A stretch of DNA of 64,000 bases from Mycolicibacterium cosmeticum (GCA_016197365.1 JACPVS010000013.1:62001-126000), one strand, 5' to 3'; shown: positions 19,036 through 27,360, numbered from the stretch's first letter. Notes: generated by a model not told the origin, from the sequence alone. Made by a program: numbers and translations.

Positions 19036-19709
19036 TTTTCCCTCAGGGTGTCGATCGCCAGCCGGATCTGGCCGTCGAACACGAGCTTCGGCTCGGTCAG
19101 CGTGCCCGGACCGTACTGGCCGAACACCTCCATGCCGATCGCGCCCACCAGCGTGGCCCACAGCAGGAAACACTTGAGCAGCACGCGGTCTCCGCCGGGA
19201 AAGCCGTACTCGGCCCGAAGCGCCTGGAAGTCGCGCGATACGGATTGCGGCAGAGCATCTTTCGGGTCCGGGATGGCACCGGTGAGTATCCCGTCGGCCA
19301 CCACGGCGAGCACCGAGACGATCATCCGGGTGCCGGGCCCGACGGTGATCTCGGCGGGCGCCCGGTACCCGGGCACCGGACTTCCGTAGAGCAGCGCCCA
19401 CCGTGCCGGTTGATCGACCGCCCAGGCCCGCGCCGCATGCGCCATCGCGAGCACGCGATCGGGCCACGGACCACCGGCATCAGCAGCGTCCACCGCGTCG
19501 GCGAGTTCGCCATACGCATCCACCAGCAGCAGGGTCAGTAGATCGTCGCGGCTGGCGACGTACCGGTAGACCGCCGAGGACACCATGCCCAGGTCGCGCG
19601 CGATGGCCCGCACCGACAAGCCGGCCGCACCGTCGGTGATGAGGTGCCGCCTGCCGATCTCGATGATCTCGGCCTCGATGCGGTCGCGCGCATCCTGTCG
19701 CTTGCCCAT
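19032..19709 (-). CDS. TetR-family regulator, Rv1816 type
   Basis: This 225-residue TetR regulator has its helix-turn-helix at about residues 12-58 (LSVRAIARDLGMVSSAVYRYVASRDDLL). The C-terminal ligand domain contains WALLYGSPVPGY, a segment common in mycobacterial TetR proteins with the TetR_C_13/WHG-type fold. By synteny it matches Rv1816. It is divergent from the deazaflavin reductase gene, and the 105-bp gap holds inverted repeats that could be its operator. The stop codon lies inside the KstR-type box serving the next transcript. Confidence 0.9.
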   Translation of the reverse strand: MGKRQDARDRIEAEIIEIGRRHLITDGAAGLSVRAIARDLGMVSSAVYRYVASRDDLLTLLLVDAYGELADAVDAADAGGPWPDRVLAMAHAARAWAVDQPARWALLYGSPVPGYRAPAEITVGPGTRMIVSVLAVVADGILTGAIPDPKDALPQSVSRDFQALRAEYGFPGGDRVLLKCFLLWATLVGAIGMEVFGQYGPGTLTEPKLVFDGQIRLAIDTLREN

Positions 19710-19738
19710 CGGTCCAGTCTGACACGAAACGAGATCAC

Positions 19739-19792
19739 TGCTCTTGATTTACCTCGCGCGGGGTGGCATGGTGAAAGCAAGAGCACCGCTCT
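19739..19792. promoter_or_regulatory. Inverted repeats between divergent TetR and deazaflavin reductase genes
   Basis: Two overlapping dyads are visible. TGCTCTTG (19739-19746) pairs with CAAGAGCA (19778-19785), and AGAGC-ACC-GCTCT occupies 19780-19792. The second is a compact palindrome of the size bound by TetR dimers and lies 22 bp upstream of the reductase start. It is the most likely operator for the divergent TetR. This is judged by symmetry and position alone. Confidence 0.45.
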
Positions 19793-19814
19793 CGCATCTA
19801 CGAAGGGGAACTCC

Positions 19815-20255
19815 ATGAGCACTCGCTACGACGAACCGAACCGCGTCGCCAAAGCCGCCAACGAGGTGTTCCGCCACCTGGCCGAGCTGGGTATCAGCAT
19901 CGCGGGCACCCGCGCACTTCGGGTCCGCGGCAGGCGCTCCGGTCAGTGGCACGGCGTGGTCGTCAACGTCCTCACCGTCGACGGGCGCGACTACCTCGTC
20001 TCACCGCGGGGCAATACCCAGTGGGCACGCAATGCGCGGGCCGACGGAGCGGTGCAGGTGGGACCGCGGTGGCACCGGCGCCAGGTACGGGCCGTCGAGG
20101 TGGCCGACAGCGCCAAACCCGACCTGGTCCGGCGCTACCTGGACCGCTGGTTCTGGGAGGTCAAGAATCACATCGGCGGTTTGACGCCGGAGTCCACCGA
20201 CGCAGAGCTACGGGTGAAGACCGTTTCGATCCCGGTGTTCGAGTTGGTCGGCTGA
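19815..20255 (+). CDS. Deazaflavin (F420)-dependent nitroreductase-family protein (DDN/DUF385)
   Basis: This 146-residue protein belongs to the split-barrel DDN family of mycobacterial F420-dependent reductases. Typical features are LRVRGRRSGQWHGVVVNVL (about 35-53), YLVSPRGNTQWARNARADG (about 60-78) and a C-terminal PVFELVG. The substrate is unknown; family members reduce quinones, nitro compounds or biliverdin-like molecules. The ATG at 19815 has GAAGGGGAA four bases upstream. It is divergent from the TetR gene, a common arrangement for a regulated detoxification enzyme. Its last 88 bp overlap the 3' end of the convergent serine protease gene. Confidence 0.88.
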   Translation: MSTRYDEPNRVAKAANEVFRHLAELGISIAGTRALRVRGRRSGQWHGVVVNVLTVDGRDYLVSPRGNTQWARNARADGAVQVGPRWHRRQVRAVEVADSAKPDLVRRYLDRWFWEVKNHIGGLTPESTDAELRVKTVSIPVFELVG

Positions 20256-20941
20256 ATCGAGGCCGCGTCGATGATCTGCTGGCCGGTCGACTGGAACGAG
20301 ACGGCCGCGGGCAATTGACCCCAGGTGCTGTTGAACAGGCCGATGATCGCGGCCCGGCCGTCGGCGGTCGGCACGTACACCGGCCCGCCGGAATCGCCCT
20401 TCTGACTGAAGATGCCGTTGGTCATGGTGAACCAACCGTTGTTCACGGAGTCGATCGTGCCGCAGGTCTCGCCGGTGACCACGCCGAAGTGGCAGACCGT
20501 CTGGCCGGCCTTCTGCACGGCCAGGGCCGGATCCGAGACCAAGGTGCGGCCGCCCGGCAACACGTCGACCATCTGGACGTCGGGCGCCAGCGCGATGGCC
20601 TCCCAGTCGGTGATCTGGTAGTCGGCGGTGATGGTCGTGCCGTCCGGGGTGTTGTCCCTCGACATCGTCACCACGCCGATGACGTTGCCGTCCCGGTCGG
20701 TGACCGGGCCGTCGGCGCGGCAGTGACCGGCCGTCAGCGCGGACCGCGACGCCATGTCCACATAACCGAGCGTGCACATCGTCGAACCCTGCCGGATCTC
20801 CATTCCGGGATATGCCGTCGGCCCGGGGCTGGGAATCGCCGGACTGGGGGCCACGGGATTCGCCCCGGCAGCCCCGGCGGTCAGCATGGCCGGCCCAGCG
20901 ATCAAAGCACCAACGAGGATGCCCAACAGACGTGCACGCAT
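20168..20941 (-). CDS. Secreted chymotrypsin-fold serine protease, Rv1815 type
   Basis: This 257-residue protein has a Sec signal peptide (residues 1-27, MRARLLGILVGALIAG..., predicted cleavage near AGA-AN), a proline-rich linker and a trypsin-like domain. The nucleophile is Ser184 in KGDSGGPV and the catalytic histidine is His73 in LTAGHC. The aspartate is probably Asp107 or Asp112 in ADYQITDW. Two cysteine pairs (56/74 and 150/160) would suit an extracellular protein. By synteny it matches Rv1815. The reading frame runs 88 bp into the convergent reductase gene, so the tail (about residues 229-257) is encoded opposite that gene. Confidence 0.88.
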   Translation of the reverse strand: MRARLLGILVGALIAGPAMLTAGAAGANPVAPSPAIPSPGPTAYPGMEIRQGSTMCTLGYVDMASRSALTAGHCRADGPVTDRDGNVIGVVTMSRDNTPDGTTITADYQITDWEAIALAPDVQMVDVLPGGRTLVSDPALAVQKAGQTVCHFGVVTGETCGTIDSVNNGWFTMTNGIFSQKGDSGGPVYVPTADGRAAIIGLFNSTWGQLPAAVSFQSTGQQIIDAASIQPTNSNTGIETVFTRSSASVDSGVKPPM

Positions 20942-21032
20942 GAAGTCCTCCCGATCCCTCCACCCTCGGTAACACCGACGCTACCGGGATGCTGAGGTGT
21001 AGATCGGGTAACGGACCGATCCCGTTACAACA

Positions 21033-21066
21033 ACACCGGCCCGGATTCAACAATCCGGGCCGGTGT
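21033..21066 (-). terminator. Strong hairpin terminator after the lectin-LysM gene
   Basis: A perfect 15-bp inverted repeat (ACACCGGCCCGGATT and its complement) with a 4-base loop begins 14 bp after the lectin stop codon. The minus-strand tract after the stem is TGTTGTAA, only weakly U-rich, as is common for mycobacterial terminators. It separates the lectin transcript from the serine protease promoter. Confidence 0.8.
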
Positions 21067-21079
21067 GTCGTGAAGAGAA

Positions 21080-21697
21080 TTACGGAATCGTCAGAACCTG
21101 ACCCGGGTGGATCAAATCGGGGTTCGGCACCCCGCTCGCGTCGGCGATCCGCTGGTACTGATTGCCGTCACCGTAGAACTTCTCCGAGATCGCCCACAGC
21201 GTGTCACCGGACACGACCGTGTAGGTGCGCGGCGCGGGCGGCGCAGGCACGGGTTCCGGGGCCGGAACCGGCGCCTCGGGAGCCGGGGCTTCCGCAGCAG
21301 CGAGTTCGACCTCGGGCTCGGCGGCCGGCGCTTCCTCGACGACCGGCGGGGCGGGCGGCGCCTCGTCGGTGTCGGTACCCGAGGACCACGCGACTCCGTC
21401 GAAGCCGTACAGCACCAGGTTGCGGTCGTCCTGCAGGATCAGTCGCACATCCTTGGCGCCCTTGGTGTCGGTGTGCCAGACCGGCTTGTCCGGGGTGTAC
21501 AGCACGAAGTTGCCGTCGTCCTGGACCTCGGCGCGAACCACGTCCTGCCCGTTGGTCTCGGTGGACCACACGGCGGTGTCTCCGCTGTAGAGCACAAAGT
21601 TGCCGTCATCCTGCAGTGTCGCCCGGTACGCGCCGTTGCTGGACGTCAACGACTGGCCCTGCTCCAACTTCTCACCCTTGTGGAGTCTGTCTCCCAT
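21080..21697 (-). CDS. Bulb-type mannose-binding lectin fused to a LysM domain
   Basis: This 205-residue protein has three B-lectin repeats, each with the mannose-site motif QxDxNxVxY: QDDGNFVLY at 29-37 and 59-67, and QDDRNLVLY at 89-97. An Ala/Pro/Glu-rich linker (about 113-157) follows, then one LysM domain (YTVVSGDTLWAISEKFYG onward, about 159-205). The lectin part should bind mannose, plausibly mannosylated glycolipids or glycans, and LysM binds peptidoglycan-type GlcNAc. A related mycobacterial mannose lectin from M. smegmatis has been characterised as a domain-swapped dimer. No signal peptide is evident at the MGDRLHKGEK start, so any surface location would need another export route. 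Confidence 0.92.
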   Translation of the reverse strand: MGDRLHKGEKLEQGQSLTSSNGAYRATLQDDGNFVLYSGDTAVWSTETNGQDVVRAEVQDDGNFVLYTPDKPVWHTDTKGAKDVRLILQDDRNLVLYGFDGVAWSSGTDTDEAPPAPPVVEEAPAAEPEVELAAAEAPAPEAPVPAPEPVPAPPAPRTYTVVSGDTLWAISEKFYGDGNQYQRIADASGVPNPDLIHPGQVLTIP

Positions 21698-21810
21698 GGC
21701 GTTCTCCCCTCATCTGGACAGTTGACGCAGCCGAGCCTACTGATGAAACTTTGCCCGCGGGGCGGTTGCGCTCTCAATAAACAGAACACTTGGCGAACTT
21801 TCGTGAGCGC

Positions 21811-23208
21811 TCAGGAATCGAACCCCAGGCCCAGCCGATCCAGGGTGCGCAGCAGCACATTGCGACGGCCCGCCGAGTGGTCGGCGCGGTCCAGCGACCA
21901 GCGGGTCGCCTGGATGCCGACGCTCGCCATCGGCTCGGGCGGGAACGGCAGCGGCTTACGCCGTACCATGTCCAATTCCGTTCGCGGCGTGGGCTTTCCG
22001 TCGAGCAGATCCAGGCACACGTCGGCGCCGAATCGAGCCGCAGCCACGCCCAGGCCGGTGTATCCGTTGACGTAGGCGACCCGGTCGCCGTACGCGGTGC
22101 CCCAGTGCGCACAGAACCTGGTGTTGGTGTCGATCGCGCCTGCCCAGCGGTGTGTGAACCGGACGTCGTCGAGCTGTGGGAAGGTCAGGAAGAAGTGCTC
22201 GGCCAGCCGCCGGTAGGTCTGCGGCCGGTCCTCGTAGGCCGGGTCCACCCGGCGACCGAAGTGGTAGACGGCGTCATAGCCGCCCCATACGATGCGGTTG
22301 TCCGCGGACAGCCGATAGTAGTGAAACTGGTTGGCGCAGTCGCCGATTCCCTGCCGGTTGCGCCAACCGATCCGGTCCAGCTGAGCCGCGCTGAGCGGCT
22401 CGGTCGCCAGCACGTAGTCATAGACCGGCACCGTGTAGGCCCGGTTGCGCCGCAGCAGGCTACGAAACACGTTGGTGGCCAACAGCACCCGCTGCGCGGT
22501 GAGGACCGCGGCGCCGGTGTCGACCCGAAGGCCGGCCCCCGACGCCTCCAGGGACAAGGCCCTGGTGTGCTCATGGATGGCCACCCCGGCGTCGGCTGCC
22601 GCACGCGCCAGCTCCAGCGCCAATTTGGCCGGGTGCACGATCGCGACGCTGTCGGCCTGGTAGAGCCCGGCCAGATACGTCGGCGAGGCCACTTCCGCAC
22701 GTACCTGCTGCTGGTCCAGGAAGGTGCCCTGGTCCGCTTCGGCCAGGCCGGCCACCTGATGGGGTTCGGTGGCCACCGTCAACATCCCGGTGCGTTCCCA
22801 TTCCACCTCGAGACCGAGTCGTTCGATGTCGGCGGCCATCCCGTCCAGGTTCGCCATGCCCAGGGCGTCGAGTTGGTCGATATCGCTGGGCCAGCGGGAC
22901 TTTCCGTTGTCGTGACCGTGCGTCAGGCTCGCATCGACGAAGCCGCCGTTGCGGCCCGAGGCGGCCCAGCCGATCCGCTCCGCTTCGATCAGCACGATGC
23001 GCTGTCCCGGGTTGCGCTGGGCGGCGTGCACGGCCGCCCACAACCCCGTATAGCCACCGCCGACGATCAGCAGATCGCAGCTGACCGGTCCGGCCAACGG
23101 CGGGTGCTGCGGCCGCGCGAGATCGAGCCACATCGACCCGAATGCGCTGGCGGACAGGGACCGCGCGACCAGATCTGGATCGACATGCGCGTCGAAAGCG
23201 GTCTTCAC
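21811..23208 (-). CDS. FAD-dependent oxidoreductase, DAO family (gamma-glutamylputrescine oxidase-like)
   Basis: This 465-residue flavoprotein has an FAD Rossmann motif at about 45-60 (DLLIVGGGYTGLWAAVHAAQ), the DAO-family block WAASGRNGGFVDASLTHG, and the C-terminal NGYTGLGVAAARFGADV. The architecture and motifs resemble PuuB/OrdL-type amine oxidases; the exact amine is unknown. Its start overlaps the stop of the antiporter gene by 4 bp, so it is translationally coupled to the KhtTU-like genes. That pairing with an ion antiporter is unusual and suggests either shared stress control or simple read-through. Confidence 0.85.
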   Translation of the reverse strand: MKTAFDAHVDPDLVARSLSASAFGSMWLDLARPQHPPLAGPVSCDLLIVGGGYTGLWAAVHAAQRNPGQRIVLIEAERIGWAASGRNGGFVDASLTHGHDNGKSRWPSDIDQLDALGMANLDGMAADIERLGLEVEWERTGMLTVATEPHQVAGLAEADQGTFLDQQQVRAEVASPTYLAGLYQADSVAIVHPAKLALELARAAADAGVAIHEHTRALSLEASGAGLRVDTGAAVLTAQRVLLATNVFRSLLRRNRAYTVPVYDYVLATEPLSAAQLDRIGWRNRQGIGDCANQFHYYRLSADNRIVWGGYDAVYHFGRRVDPAYEDRPQTYRRLAEHFFLTFPQLDDVRFTHRWAGAIDTNTRFCAHWGTAYGDRVAYVNGYTGLGVAAARFGADVCLDLLDGKPTPRTELDMVRRKPLPFPPEPMASVGIQATRWSLDRADHSAGRRNVLLRTLDRLGLGFDS

Positions 23209-24350
23209 CCCGTCACACTACGGCGGCCGCCCGCGAATCGCGTCAACACCGGTCCGACGATCGCCAGGATGAACACGTACGGGGTGGCGATGGACTCGAC
23301 CGCGGGCAGCGTCGCGCCGACCAGGCCGATGATGACGAGCGAGAACTCACCGCGCACGATCAACGCGGTGCCCGCGCGCAACTGACCGGGGCGGGCCACG
23401 TCGTCACGGCGGGCCGCGAACATGCCGGTTGCCACCTTGGTGCCGGCGGTGACGACGGCCAGCGCCAGCGCGGCGGGCAGCATCGGGACCAGGTCGCTCG
23501 GGTTCACCGACAGGCCGATGGCCAGAAAGAAGATGGCGGCGAACAGATCTCGCAGCGGAGTCAGCACGGTGCGGGCCCGATGGGCGGCCTCCCCGGTCAG
23601 GGTCAGCCCGACCAGGAACGCTCCGACCGCCGCGGACGCATGGATGAACTCGGCGAGTGCCGCCACGATCAGCGTCAGCGCCATGATCCGCAACAGCAGC
23701 TGCTCGTTGTCGGGATGGGCGACCATGCGGCCCACCAGATGGCCCCAGCGGTAGGACGCGACGAACGCCAGCACCAGCGCCGAGACGGCGATACCCATGC
23801 CGAACACGGCGTGCACCCAGGTGCCGCCCGCCGCCAGCACGGCCAGCAGCGGCAGGTAGGCCGCCATCGCGAAGTCCTCCAGCACCAGGATGGACAGCAC
23901 CGCCGGGGTCTCGCGGTTACCCAGGCGGCGCAGGTCGTCGAGCAGGCGCGCGATCACCCCCGACGACGAGATGTAGGTGACCCCGGCGAGCGCCAGGATG
24001 CCGACACCGTCCAGGCCCAGCAGCCAGCCGGCGATCGCGCCGGGGACGGCGTTGAGGATCAGGTCCACCCACGCCGAGGGCAGGTGGCGACGCAGGCTGG
24101 CGGCGAACTCCCCGATGGAGAACTCCAGGCCCAGGGTGAGCAACAGCAGCACCACACCGATCGTCGCGCCGGTCTTGACGAAGTCGTTGGCGGCCGGGAT
24201 GTGGGCCACCCCGCCGTCGCCGAGAGCCAGGCCCGCGGCCAGGTACAGCGGGATCGGCGACAGCGCGAAGCGGCGGGCGGCCGTACCGAGCACCGTGAGC
24301 ACGGCCAGAATGATGCCGAGCTCCAACAAGAGCGCCGCCGACACCTGCAC
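23205..24350 (-). CDS. CPA2 cation:proton antiporter, KhtU/KefB-like membrane subunit
   Basis: This 381-residue protein is almost entirely membrane embedded, with about 12 hydrophobic segments from LLLELGIILAVLTVLGTAA to FILAIVGPVLTRFAGG. Family hallmarks include LLLLTLGLEFSIGEF near residues 70-84 and VLEDFAMA near 155. It has no cytoplasmic RCK tail, which is supplied by the KhtT-like protein encoded 4 bp upstream. In Bacillus this pair forms a K+/H+ antiporter that exports potassium. Mycobacteria make cyclic di-AMP, a known ligand of KhtT-type subunits, so that control is possible but not visible here. Confidence 0.9.
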   Translation of the reverse strand: MQVSAALLLELGIILAVLTVLGTAARRFALSPIPLYLAAGLALGDGGVAHIPAANDFVKTGATIGVVLLLLTLGLEFSIGEFAASLRRHLPSAWVDLILNAVPGAIAGWLLGLDGVGILALAGVTYISSSGVIARLLDDLRRLGNRETPAVLSILVLEDFAMAAYLPLLAVLAAGGTWVHAVFGMGIAVSALVLAFVASYRWGHLVGRMVAHPDNEQLLLRIMALTLIVAALAEFIHASAAVGAFLVGLTLTGEAAHRARTVLTPLRDLFAAIFFLAIGLSVNPSDLVPMLPAALALAVVTAGTKVATGMFAARRDDVARPGQLRAGTALIVRGEFSLVIIGLVGATLPAVESIATPYVFILAIVGPVLTRFAGGRRSVTG

Positions 24351-24354
24351 GGCT

Positions 24355-24837
24355 TCAGCCTTTGGCGACGATGTTCTCGACGCCGGTGAGCCCGTCCTCG
24401 GTGCCGATCACCACCAGCACGTCGCCGGCCCGCAGCGGTTCGGCCGGCCCCGGAGAGGCCAGCACCTCCTCGTCGCGCACGATCGCGACGATCGAGGCGC
24501 CGGTGCGGGTGCGGGCCCGGGTGTCCCCCAGCGGCCGGTCGACGAACGGGCTGCCGTCGCGGATGTGCACCTGGCCGGCGTTCAGGCCGGGCACCTCCCG
24601 GGTCAGGTCGGCGAAGCGTTCGGCGATCCGGGGGGCGCCGAGGATCTGGCCCAGCGCCTCGGCTTCCTCGTCGGTGAGCCGGAACACCTCCCTGGCCTGG
24701 TCGGGATCCTCTTTCGGGTACACCACGAGTTCGAAGTCGCCGGTGCGCCGGGCCACCACGCCGATCCGGTCCCCCGTGCGGGTGTCGAATTCGAAGCGCA
24801 GCCCGACGCCGGGAAGCAGGACTTCTTTGACATCCAT
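24355..24837 (-). CDS. KhtT-like regulatory subunit with a TrkA-C (RCK_C) domain
   Basis: This 160-residue soluble protein has an N-terminal KhtT-type domain (MDVKEVLLPGVGLRFEFDT, GDRIGVVARRTGDFELVVY). Its RCK C-terminal domain (about 90-158) includes RTGASIVAIVRDEEVLASPG and LRAGDVLVVIGTEDGL. RCK_C domains bind nucleotides or ions and gate the partner antiporter, whose gene begins only 4 bp further on. It starts 54 bp downstream of the di-iron hydroxylase gene and may be transcribed with it. Confidence 0.9.
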   Translation of the reverse strand: MDVKEVLLPGVGLRFEFDTRTGDRIGVVARRTGDFELVVYPKEDPDQAREVFRLTDEEAEALGQILGAPRIAERFADLTREVPGLNAGQVHIRDGSPFVDRPLGDTRARTRTGASIVAIVRDEEVLASPGPAEPLRAGDVLVVIGTEDGLTGVENIVAKG

Positions 24838-24871
24838 GGGCCCATCCTGGCCGACAGCTGTATGCCTGCGC

Positions 24872-24906
24872 CGCTACTTCTGCAAAACGCGCTACTTCTG
24901 CGAAAC
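24872..24906. repeat. 17-bp direct repeat at the hydroxylase stop codon
   Basis: CGCTACTTCTGCAAAAC (24872-24888) and CGCTACTTCTGCGAAAC (24890-24906) differ at one base and are offset by 18 bp. The second copy encodes the last residues of the di-iron hydroxylase (SQK-stop). The first would encode a second, untranslated VLQK-stop just beyond it. This looks like a small tandem duplication across the end of the gene. Confidence 0.7.
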
Positions 24907-25809
24907 GACGGCGGCACGGGGTGCCCAGCCCGGTGGCCCGAACGCGTAACCGAGCCGGTCCCGCCAGCGCCGCGCCGACCGGACGTCACGGGCGATGGCG
25001 ACATACTCATGGGTCTGCAGGGTCCAGATGTTGTAGGTGTCCACCTGCTTGGTCAGGCCGTAGTGCGGGCGGAACTCCTCGTCGGCGTAGCTGCCGAACA
25101 GCCGGTCCCACACGATGAAGATGCCGCCGTAGTTCTTGTCCAGGTACTGCTGGTCCATGCCGTGGTGCACCCGGTGGTGCGACGGGGTGTTGAACACGAA
25201 TTCGACAGGCCGCCAGAGCTTGTCGATGCGTTCGGTGTGCACCCAGAACTGGTAGACGAGGTTCACCGAGAAGCTGGCGAATACCATCCACGGCGGAACT
25301 CCCAACAGCGGCAACGGGATCCACATCAGGATCTCGCCGCTGTTGTTCCATTTCTGGCGCAGCGCAGTGGCGAAGTTGAAGTACTGGCTGGAGTGGTGTG
25401 CTTGATGAGTCGCCCAGATCAACCGCACCCGGTGCGCGATCCGGTGATAGGTGTAGAACAGCAGGTCGACGCCGACCAGCGCGATCACCCAGGTGTACCA
25501 CTGGGTCGCGGGCAGCTGCCACGGCGCCGCGTAGGCGTAGATGGCGGCATACCCGAACAGCGCCAGCAGTTTCCAGGCGGCGGTGGTCGCCACCGACACC
25601 AGCCCCATCCACACGCTGGCCCAGGCGTCCCGGCGCAGGTAGGCCCCGGACTGCGGCCGATCATCCGAAGCCGCTGTGGTCAGGGCGTCCAGTTTGCGCG
25701 CGGCCGCCCACTCCAGCACGAGCAGCAGCAGGAAGAACGGGACGGCGAACAGCACCGGGTCACGCATCTGCGGTGGCAGCGCGTCCAGCAACGCCCGGAG
25801 TCCATCCAT
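24892..25809 (-). CDS. Membrane di-iron fatty acid hydroxylase/sterol desaturase superfamily protein
   Basis: This 305-residue integral membrane enzyme carries the histidine boxes of the superfamily: HRIAH (about 122-126), HQAHHSS (about 135-141), a middle HTERIDKLWRP and HHRVHHG (about 212-218). The eight or more histidines would bind two irons for O2-dependent hydroxylation or desaturation of a lipid. Four to five hydrophobic segments lie near residues 15-35, 66-90, 98-117 and 160-180. It follows the carboxylesterase by 24 bp, suggesting a joint transcript. The substrate (fatty acid, sterol or carotenoid) cannot be told from the sequence. Confidence 0.88.
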   Translation of the reverse strand: MDGLRALLDALPPQMRDPVLFAVPFFLLLLVLEWAAARKLDALTTAASDDRPQSGAYLRRDAWASVWMGLVSVATTAAWKLLALFGYAAIYAYAAPWQLPATQWYTWVIALVGVDLLFYTYHRIAHRVRLIWATHQAHHSSQYFNFATALRQKWNNSGEILMWIPLPLLGVPPWMVFASFSVNLVYQFWVHTERIDKLWRPVEFVFNTPSHHRVHHGMDQQYLDKNYGGIFIVWDRLFGSYADEEFRPHYGLTKQVDTYNIWTLQTHEYVAIARDVRSARRWRDRLGYAFGPPGWAPRAAVVSQK

Positions 25810-25833
25810 GCCGCTCAGCCTAAACCGGCACGC

Positions 25834-27360
25834 TCAGCGGAAGCTCAGAACGTCGCTTCCCCAGGTCAGGCGCTGCGCCCGGTCAGGATCGGCCACCACG
25901 GCATCGTCGCGGCCGATGATCAGGGTGGCGCGCTCGTCGGGGCGGTAGACCGGCCACATCGGCGTGCCCGGGCCCGCGCCCGGTTCGCCGTCGGCCGCGA
26001 ACCGGGTCCAGCGGGTGCGCACCCGTTCCGATACGGCCGCACCGGCCGCCAGCCCGCCGAGTTTGAACGTCGGGTCCTTCGGCCCCATCACCAGATTGCC
26101 CCAGACGTAGGGCAATTCAGTGGCATGGGCGGCATCCAGCCGTAACAGCTTGAGCATCGGGGTGGCCCAGTCGAAGCGGTACATGTGCACCGGCGCGACG
26201 GCGCTGTGGCCCTCGGCGAACCAGATGGACGGCATCCGGAACCCGACGTCGCGCGCGACCCCGAGTGCCGGTTTCCGGCCGCGACCGCGGTAGACGGCGG
26301 TGATCTCGGCCTCGGTGGGGATCTGCAGGCCCGGCTGCTCGGTGGCGATCGCGGCGAACATGTCCCGCAGCGTCTGGGGCGCGATCGGCATCAACGGAGA
26401 CCGCATCCAGCGGAACAGCGCGGCCTCGTGCCGATTGGTGCCGATGATCAGTGGCACCGGGTGGGTGCGGCCGGCGCGGGCGGCCTGCACCGGGTAGTCC
26501 GGCACCAGGTCACCGTCGACGATCGGGACGAACGCCAGCGTGCCGGGAAAACGGCGCGGCACCTCGTCGTAGAGGTGTTTCGAGGCGGCGATGATGCTCT
26601 CGACGGGGGTGTCGCGCAGCCGGTGGGTCTCCCCGGGATGCACGCCCAGCCGGTCGAGGAACTGCTCGGCGATCCGGCGGGCGCGGTCGCGGTCATACAC
26701 AGAGGTGACGGGGGCGCTCTGCGCGATGGCCCGGTGGAACAGTCCCGCGGCGGGCGGGCTGGCCATCAGCGTGGTGAGGATGCCCGCACCGGCGGATTCC
26801 CCGAACAGCGTGACATTGCCGGGGTCGCCACCGAACGCGGCGATATTGTCCTGCACCCAGTTCAGCGCCGAAAGTACATCGCGCACACCGATATTGGTTT
26901 CGAAACCGGACCCGAAGGACGACAGGTCGAGGAATCCGAGTGCCCCCACCCGGTAGTTCATGGTGACCACGACGACGTCACCGCCCACCGCGAGTTCGCG
27001 GCCACGGTAGAGCGGCTGCGCCGACGAGCCGAGCGCGTAGGCCCCGCCGTGCACCCACACCATCACCGGTTTGGGTCCCCCGGATGTCGACGGCGCCCAC
27101 ACGTTCAGCGTCAGGCAGTCCCCGCCCTGCGGGGCGCCCAGGTCCATCGGGATGTGTGGATCGGTCTGCTGCGGGCAGACGGGGCCGAAGCGGGTCGCGT
27201 CGGCGGGTTCGGTCCAGCGCTGCGGCGGCTGCGGCGCGCGCCAGCGCAGATCGCCGACCGGGGGTGCCGCGTAGCGGATGCCCAGCCATTGCCGGACGAT
27301 GCCGTCGTCGCTCCCTCGGACCGGTCCGTATCCGGTGATGGTGTCGGTATCCGGGATCAC
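25834..27360 (-). CDS. Type B carboxylesterase
   Basis: This 508-residue alpha/beta-hydrolase of the carboxylesterase B family has the oxyanion block VWVHGGAYALGSS, the nucleophile motif GESAGAG (about residue 190) and the C-terminal LPYVWGNLVMGP with the expected histidine region. No signal peptide is apparent. GTG at 27360 is used because GAGGGAGG lies five bases upstream and the protein then begins with the normal family N-terminus (IPDTDTITGYGPVRG). An in-frame extension upstream lacks family similarity. It is divergent from the DszC/SfnB-like gene; the gap holds a 12-bp palindrome. Confidence 0.9.
   Translation of the reverse strand: MIPDTDTITGYGPVRGSDDGIVRQWLGIRYAAPPVGDLRWRAPQPPQRWTEPADATRFGPVCPQQTDPHIPMDLGAPQGGDCLTLNVWAPSTSGGPKPVMVWVHGGAYALGSSAQPLYRGRELAVGGDVVVVTMNYRVGALGFLDLSSFGSGFETNIGVRDVLSALNWVQDNIAAFGGDPGNVTLFGESAGAGILTTLMASPPAAGLFHRAIAQSAPVTSVYDRDRARRIAEQFLDRLGVHPGETHRLRDTPVESIIAASKHLYDEVPRRFPGTLAFVPIVDGDLVPDYPVQAARAGRTHPVPLIIGTNRHEAALFRWMRSPLMPIAPQTLRDMFAAIATEQPGLQIPTEAEITAVYRGRGRKPALGVARDVGFRMPSIWFAEGHSAVAPVHMYRFDWATPMLKLLRLDAAHATELPYVWGNLVMGPKDPTFKLGGLAAGAAVSERVRTRWTRFAADGEPGAGPGTPMWPVYRPDERATLIIGRDDAVVADPDRAQRLTWGSDVLSFR

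Noticed and set aside
21790..26145. Two long plus-strand open frames opposite the oxidase, antiporter and hydroxylase genes
   Set aside because: They mirror stop-poor GC-rich coding sequence on the other strand and carry no domain motifs.
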